64,000 nt of DNA. It comes from Coenobita brevimanus (taxonomy: Eukaryota > Arthropoda > Malacostraca > Decapoda > Coenobitidae). Position numbers and translations under genes: made by a program. The DNA lies in contig CM064697.1 of assembly GCA_032717465.1 (NCBI GenBank), positions 2,262,501 to 2,326,500 on the forward strand, in the 5' to 3' direction. Under the pieces are notes generated by a model, which saw nothing but the letters and a program-made list of their open reading frames with translations, did no database searches and was not told the DNA's origin. Positions 58,348 to 64,000 of this stretch are shown here, piece after piece. How positions within the stretch are numbered: the first letter of the stretch is position 1; each line of letters opens with the position of its first letter.

Positions 58348-58839
58348 AGACGAGTACTTGACAGGCAATAGAGGCTTAAAGTGGTGAACTGAAGGTAAGT
58401 GCAAGAAAGACAAAGGTGATGCATAACTGTAAGCAGAGAGTGTATCGTGTTCAGACTGTTGGCAGAGAACGAATCAAGATGAGGCAGATAGATGGATTTA
58501 TTATATGATTATTCCTTGGATCATTAAAAAATAGATAAGGAAGAGGTGAAACAGAAACTATAGAGGGGACAAAGCCAAGTTGGGTAGGGTAAAGAGAATT
58601 ATGTGGAGTGGTAAGTGATAACACGAGAGAGAGAGGGGGAAAAAATGCCAAAGAAACTGAAGAGAAAAATACACACTGCAGTAATATAATTATCTTTTAT
58701 GAGGCGTAGACTTGAGCTCAGATAAGAAGGAAGGTTAAATGTAATGATGGAGACGGGAGAGATGAAAATGCATTAATAGATATTGGGGATGTTGCTAAGA
58801 GAGTATTTAATAACTGACCAAACACGAAAAAAGCCTTGG
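58348..58839. other. Purine-rich stretch, possibly upstream part of the LINE fossil
   Basis: A/G-rich, no repeat unit. It lies just upstream of the LINE tail remnant and may be further decayed LINE sequence. Confidence 0.35.
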
Positions 58840-59095
58840 AAGAGATAAGACGAGTGAAGACAATAGAAGTGAGGATGAGGTGGGATGAACATGCAGTGAG
58901 GCGACAAGAGTATGAGACTCTAAAAAAAAAGAGCATGATGGGAACTCTCAGGTGGAAGAAGATCAAGAGGAACACAAAGAATCGGATGGAGGGATAGAGT
59001 GGAAAGGGAGATGAATGTGGAGGGAGCCCGTGGATGAAGGAAGATGAAGGGGATGGCAGAGAATCAGGCAGAGGAACATGAGCTTGAACACTCTG
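58840..59095 (+). pseudogene. Fossil LINE: C-terminal tail of reverse transcriptase ORF
   Basis: In one frame 58866 onward reads EVRMRWDEHAVRRQEYETL, the LRWxGHVxRRxxEYxG-type motif at the C-terminal end of many LINE ORF2 proteins. After a run of nine A (58922-58930) the frame shifts, and from 58948 it reads SGGRRSRGTQRIGWRDRV and EREMNVEGARG, a stop, and RKMKGMAENQAEEHE. This matches the GRRSRGRPKxRWxDxVKEDM...RxxW tail. The single frameshift at a homopolymer and the in-frame stop mark it as dead. RTE-like is my best guess for the clade; the element is distinct from the LINE at 12.6-14.0 kb. Confidence 0.7.
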
Positions 59096-59218
59096 ACAGA
59101 GGAAAATGTAAAGAATGTATAATGGGAGGTCTTTATTAAGGCAGCCTAACTCTAACATGCAAGGATATAAGTATGGGAGCAGCAGAAGAAGAATGTTTTT
59201 TTCCAAGTGAAATTCAAC

Positions 59219-59246
59219 AGTCTTCTGCTGCTGGTGCTACTGCTGG

Positions 59247-59295
<49 letters not shown>

Positions 59296-59356
59296 GCTGC
59301 CGCTTCTGCTGCCGCTGCCGCTTCTGCCGCTGCTGCATCATCATCATCATCATCAT
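59219..59356 (+). repeat. (CTG)n/(CCG)n triplet repeat with (CAT)n end
   Basis: GCT/CTG triplets with CCG and TCT variants, then CAT triplets (59337-59356). In one plus-strand frame (59173-59358, 61 codons) it reads polyalanine then polyserine, preceded by MGAAEEECFFPSEIQQSS. Whether that frame is ever translated cannot be judged; it ends in TAG TAA. Confidence 0.92.
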
Positions 59357-59458
59357 AGTAATGATGCAGAATAATCGTCACCACAGTTAGGCTTATAATG
59401 AATAGAAGCTACTTGTGCGTTAAGGTTACACGAAGCTTGGGCCACAGGTGATCGTGTG

Positions 59459-59486
59459 GAAGAGAGAGAGAGAGAGAGAGAGAGAG
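59459..59486. repeat. (GA)n microsatellite
   Basis: Pure GA run of 28 bp. Confidence 0.95.
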
Positions 59487-59589
59487 TTGGCCAGGTCCCC
59501 GCTACATCCGCTGGACTCTTACATTAGCGCGTTTTTATTGGTGGCAGATTAATGAGGGCACACTTCCTCACCCACACCCCCAGGGCTCC

Positions 59590-60125
59590 CCGACTTGGCT
59601 TGGGGTGTGGGCAGGGGTTGGGGAACGGACTGGGGGTGGAAGGAATGCTGGGAAGTAGAGGAGAGGCTAGGAAGTTCAAAGGGGGTAGAACATTAGAGCT
59701 GGGGAGGGGGAGGGAGGTGATGACGGGGGAATAAGGAATAGAAGAGAGGGTGGGGAGTGGACGGAAGGTTAAGGAATGGTCTTGGGGATTGGACGGAGAA
59801 CTTGGGGAGCGAATGGGGGTTAAGAGTTGACGGGGGTGTTGGGGAGTGAACGGGAAGTAGAGAAATGAACCTAAGAAGAGGATGGAGGGGATTTATAGAG
59901 TGGACCTGGGGAGTGGGAGAAGGCTGGGGAGTGAAAGAGAGGTTTGGGAGTGGAAGGTAGGGTTTAGGAATGAGCTATGGATAGAATAAGCGGTTGGGGA
60001 ATGGAAGGAGGGATTGAGAAAAGAGCTTGCGAAATAAATGGGAAAGCAAAGTAGTGGACAGGAGTGGCTTGGGAGAGAACGGAAAAAGGGGGTGGGGATG
60101 AATGGGGGCTTGGAAGGCAGAGAAG
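59590..60125. repeat. G/A-rich minisatellite, unit about 18-25 bp
   Basis: TTGGGGAGTGAACGGGAAGT, CTGGGGAGTGGGAGAAGG and TTGGGGAATGGAAGGAGG-type units recur with insertions. It is a purine-dominated array ending at the CA run. Confidence 0.8.
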
Positions 60126-60131
60126 GCTTGA

Positions 60132-60267
<136 letters not shown>

Positions 60268-60386
60268 CCATTCATTTCTCCAGGTTGCTGTGAGTACCGG
60301 TATTTCCTTTTCCTCCCAGAGCACATCAAGTTATTTCATTCCGTGTCTGCAGCGATGATGATGATGACGAGCTTCAGTTTGTGAGG

Positions 60387-60605
60387 TTAACCCCTTTGTC
60401 AACATTGCGTCTTTTTATTTCATTCTCGCTACACCTTTATTGCCGATCAAACAGCCTCGTTTATCGAAGGGGTCAGTGGTCAAACAGCCTCGTTTATCAA
60501 AGGGGTCAGTGGAGAAATTTCCAACTCTTCAGTACTTCATACATTCCTTAAACTGCTTAATACCGTCTGCTGGGAGGAGAAGTGAACTGTACTTGGTGTC
60601 ATCGT
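60387..60605. repeat. TTAA palindromic repeat carrying an internal duplication
   Basis: Starts TTAACCCCTTTGTCAACATT. The mirrored core is CTGCTTAATACCGTCTGCTG (60553-60572) and the end GGTGTCATCGTATTAA is worn. Inside it a 33-bp block (TCAAACAGCCTCGTTTATCG and following) is duplicated head to tail at 60447-60479 and 60480-60512 with one difference. Confidence 0.7.
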
Positions 60606-61616
60606 ATTAAAAAAAAAATAATAATAACCTATTCAGTACGAGGATCTGTCTTAGCCTCGAGCACAGCGACGTTATTTACTACTGCTGCGGACAGATTTTT
60701 TTTTTTTTTTCTTAGCAAAGGAAGGACTTCGTGTAGTAGGTGTATTTTGGTAGTGAGTGCATGTCGATTACCGTCCGATACCCCTTTTGCTAGCGAGACA
60801 TTTCCTTTTCATTTCTGCCATCACTATAATACTTATTTTACAATTTAGGAAAATCTCGTAGTGGAAGATGATGAAAATCGCGTGCCTGTAACAAGTAAAA
60901 GGGAAAAAAAAAAAAAAAAGACACCTAAATGTTAAGAGGTATATATCTTTGTCAGACTTGGCGTGTTAAGAATAATTATACTTTTTCCTAGTATGGATTT
61001 CAACACCGGAGTGTAATAATTATCCTCTTAGAATATCACGAAAATATATTATCATACATTATTTTCCCGAACACTCGTCCAGTCTCTTTCTTTTGCATAT
61101 CCATTTTTTCTCCTTCCTGTTAATTCCTTCACCTCACTTTCTATCTGTCAGTTTCATGGATAAATTTTCACATTCCCTTCTCTCTAACACTTATCCAGCC
61201 TCATTCTTTTTACTCGTCTCTATTTCTATTTCGTAATAACCTTCTCACCTCAGTTTTTAAATCAGAGTTTCCTTTTCAGTTTCCCTTCTTTCTTCCTAAC
61301 ACTCATTCCTCCTGATTAATTTTCTTCATTTTGCATTTCCTTCTTGTTAATCCCTTCAGCTCAAGTTTTGTCTAGATGTCATTACGTGTACTTCTAATAT
61401 CTCCTTCTTTCTTCCTGACACATCCAGTCTCAGTATATGCTAATCATTTTTGTATCCCCTTAGTACTGACCTCTCCATTTTGGCTGTCAGTTTTATTAAT
61501 TACTTCTTAGCTGTCCTTCCTTCTCCTAAACACTCATCTAATCTTGTCTCACTCATATTCTTTATTTCTCTCAGCTGCTGATCTCTACACCTGTCATTAA
61601 CTGTCACTGTCCTTCC
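60606..61616. other. Stretch with no recognised feature
   Basis: A, T and TC-rich sequence with homopolymers (about 60696-60710 T, 60903-60919 A) and loose CTTCCT words at 61090-61600. No gene is recognised. Confidence 0.45.
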
Positions 61617-62170
61617 TGCCACCACCCCGTTTGTCACCACCTTACCTTGGCCACCACCACATGTCATCAGCACTACCTAAAACGTGTCATCACCACCTCT
61701 TCACCACCCTACCTGTCACCACTCCGTCTATCACCACTTCACCTTTACCACCCCACTTGTCACTACCTCACCTGTCACCATCATCGCCTTTCACTACCGT
61801 ACCTGTCACCACTCCACCTGACACTGCCCCACCTATCACCACCTAACCTGTTGCCATCCCACCTACCATCACCATCACCCCACTTGTAACCACCCGACCT
61901 GTCACAACTACATATCATACCACACCTCCCCACCTCATCTGTCGCTACCCTGCCTATCACCACCACACCTTTTATTACTTCCTACTATGCCCCACCTTTC
62001 CCCACCTTGTCTGTCACTACCCCACCTCTCACCACCTCACCTTTCATCTTATTTTTAACCATTTCACCTGTCACCTCCTGCCCTGCCACGACCTACCTCT
62101 CAATACTCTTCCTTCACGTCCTACCTCTCAACACCACCTACAATGGCCCATCTTTCATGTCCCACCTGTC
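61617..62170. repeat. CACCTGTCACCAC minisatellite
   Basis: CACCTGTCACCACTCCAC, CACCTATCACCACC and ACTTGTCACTACC-type units of about 16-20 bp recur some 25-30 times. Divergence rises towards 62050-62170. Confidence 0.9.
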
Positions 62171-62287
62171 CAGACTGGAGGGGGAGTGAGCTCAGTCGCC
62201 ACACACCCGCCACCCACCTGTCGCCCGCCTCCAGGTACACATCCACCTTATTTACGCGCTGCACCTGTCTACATCCCCCCCCCTCCC

Positions 62288-62289
<2 letters not shown>

Positions 62290-62344
<55 letters not shown>
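62290..62344. repeat. (CA)n microsatellite
   Basis: Pure CA run of about 55 bp, preceded by a C-rich CCCCCCCCTCCCC segment. Confidence 0.96.
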
Positions 62345-62346
<2 letters not shown>

Positions 62347-62431
62347 CATTCCTTACCCCAGGGTACTCGCGGGGTTTTAAAGGCATTACCATTCACTCGC
62401 CTTCTGTCTTGGTTTTACTAGCTCGTGGCCA

Positions 62432-63010
62432 GTGGGGATGGGGGTGGTGGTGGTGGGGGTGGTGGTGGTGGGGGTGAATGTGGGGGTGTGGGAGAGTGGG
62501 TGGGTGTGTGATGAAGTGTGTGGAAGAGTGGGAGGGTATGTGGGAGAGTATGTGGGAGTTTCTGAGCGTATGTGAGAGTTAATGAGAGTGTGTGGGTGAA
62601 CGTAAGAATGTTTGAGAGAATATATGTGTTAATGTGGATACGTGTGATTGAAAAATGTGAGTGTTTGGATGGGTGTGGGAGTAAGTGTGGTCGCGCAAGA
62701 GAGTGACATAACGTGTTTGAAGGTGTGGGGGCGAATTTGACTGTGTGGGAGAGTGTGTGGGAGGGTGCTGGGATCAAAGTGAGTATGTGTGGGGATGAAT
62801 GTGAATGTAAGTGTGTGGGAGAGTGTAGGAAGAGTGTCCGAATGGGCGAGCCGGGGTGTATGTCAAAATATATCTGAGTTTAATGGAGTGTGAGATTGTG
62901 TGTGGGTGGGTGGGTGGGTGGAAGTGTCTGCATGAGAGTAAGAGTGCATAGTCAGTGTACGGGAATGAAAGAGAACCTGTGATAGTGTATAAATAGGTGT
63001 AGAACAGTGT
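62432..63010. repeat. G/T-rich minisatellite with G-quadruplex-prone start
   Basis: Runs of four or five G at 62434, 62440, 62455, 62470 and 62482, separated by T and GGT, could fold as G-quadruplexes. GTGTGGGAGAGTGTGTGGGA-like units then continue with decreasing order, and a (GTGG)n patch lies at about 62898-62922. Confidence 0.85.
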
Positions 63011-63099
63011 AGAAGTGTATTAGAGTGCATTGTTTGTATGTGGGGGGGGGGTTATGTTTTAGGTGTTACTTATTTGTTAATCCATCGTTAATACTGTAG

Positions 63100-63553
63100 T
63101 TCTTTGTTCTTCACTTCCACCGTCTCTGCGCTCTTCTTCCCGGTTCCCTTCATTCCCTCCCCCCTTTACGGAACATTCCTTTATTCCTACGCTCCTTCAC
63201 TTCCGCTACTTTTATCTTCCTTCTTTTCTGATCTTCTTTAATATCTCTCTCATTCCTTCGTGACATCCTTCTCGTCCACTACCTCCAGCATCCTTTATTT
63301 CTTCCCTCCTTCGCCTTGATTCTCCTTCATATTTGCCAAAATTTACCACTATATTCCTTCATTATTTCCCTTCTTCACTTCCACATTTCTTCATCTCCAG
63401 TTCCTTCACTTCCAGCTTCCTCTTATGTTCCTTCTTCTCATATTCCTTTGTCATTATTGATTCGCTTCTCGTCTCTCCTCTCTCTTGCCTTGCTTCTCTC
63501 TTCCTTTGTAACATTCCTTTAACTCCTTCCTTTATTCCTTCGTTCTTATACAT

Positions 63554-63629
<76 letters not shown>

Positions 63630-64000
63630 CTTCTTATTCCTTTCGTTCACTGTTTCCTTCCCCCCGTCCGTCCTTCATCCTCTTCATCCTTTTTATCTTC
63701 GTGACTTCTTTCCCCAGTGTTCCCTCCCTCTTTATTTCATCTCTCCTTCCTGATACTCCTCCCTCCTCCCCCTCCGCTCTGTCTCCCTCCATTGTCCCCA
63801 TCTCCTTCCTCCATTTCTCAGCTCATTTTTACATCTATCTTTGTCCTCATCTCCCTCCATTCTTTCACCTTTTTTCTCCCACATTAGAAAAATTCCTCCT
63901 TCATTACCTCCATTTCTCCTTGAAAAATATCCACCCCTCCTTCCTCATCTTCCTCCTTCCTTATCAGTCCCTTCCCCTTCTTATACTCCATTCCTCCTTC
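63100..64000. repeat. Polypyrimidine tract with (CT)n, continues past the window
   Basis: C/T-rich CTTCC, CTCC words with a pure CT run at 63557-63626. It extends to the right edge. The 123-codon plus-strand frame and its 88-codon minus-strand counterpart are compositional. Confidence 0.93.

Overview
This window looks like non-coding, repeat-saturated animal nuclear DNA. The organism is most likely a decapod crustacean or another marine arthropod. This rests on the very high density of long microsatellites (about fourteen CA/TG arrays, the longest about 180 bp), on tRNA-derived SINE-like elements, on decayed non-LTR retrotransposons with jockey-like motifs, and on a GAGGCATT/CCGTCCGT-type repeat known from many marine animals. 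The taxonomic call is an inference; no single-copy gene confirms it. I found no intact protein-coding gene, rRNA, tRNA gene or CRISPR. The long open frames (up to about 436 codons) lie in pyrimidine- or purine-rich tracts and low-order repeats where stop codons cannot easily form, and I do not call them genes.

Layout. 0-8 kb: a tandem anonymous repeat, a tRNA-derived SINE (1.2-1.45 kb), a purine tract (3.2-4.0 kb), a degenerate ~57-bp satellite (5.4-5.9 kb) and a compound microsatellite (6.5-6.7 kb). 8-20 kb: a small TIR element (8.6 kb), a degenerate GT-rich array split by a dispersed repeat (11.1-11.9 kb), a fossil LINE on the minus strand with a recognisable YIDD reverse transcriptase motif (12.6-14.0 kb), a ~300-bp degenerate tandem (16.5-17.2 kb) and a tandem array of a TTAA-ended palindromic repeat (18.5-19.4 kb). 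20-36 kb: a widespread marine-type repeat (21.3-21.7 kb), compound microsatellites, a 1.6-kb polypyrimidine tract (29.1-30.7 kb), a GTGA-based minisatellite (31.5-31.95 kb), a 1.1-kb purine tract and a dense cluster of the TTAA repeat (33.6-35.2 kb). 36-52 kb: a second copy of the small TIR element, a perfect 3x21-bp tandem, long pyrimidine tracts, a purine-to-pyrimidine switch (42.4-44.1 kb), 38-bp and ~150-bp tandem arrays (45.8-47.0 kb) and a CTGC/CTAC-rich tract (48.4-50.6 kb). 52-64 kb: a 179-bp CA array, a hidden ~53-bp satellite (53.4-54.2 kb), a second tRNA-derived SINE, a second LINE fossil (58.8-59.1 kb), a polyalanine-coding trinucleotide run and several C/A, G/T and G/A minisatellites.

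The most notable structure is a highly reiterated, palindromic repeat family. Its ends read TTAACCCYTTCAGT and its core reads GACGATTTTATTCAGCTTA or the reverse complement. I count roughly 28 cores in 64 kb, in both orientations and often in clusters. One cluster forms a head-to-tail array with a period of about 260 bp. The TTAA ends resemble piggyBac-type target sites, but no transposase is visible here. Several other dispersed families occur two or three times within the window, and several strongly diverged tandem arrays are visible only as a recurring phrase. The window is best read as a map of repeat turnover rather than a set of cooperating genes.
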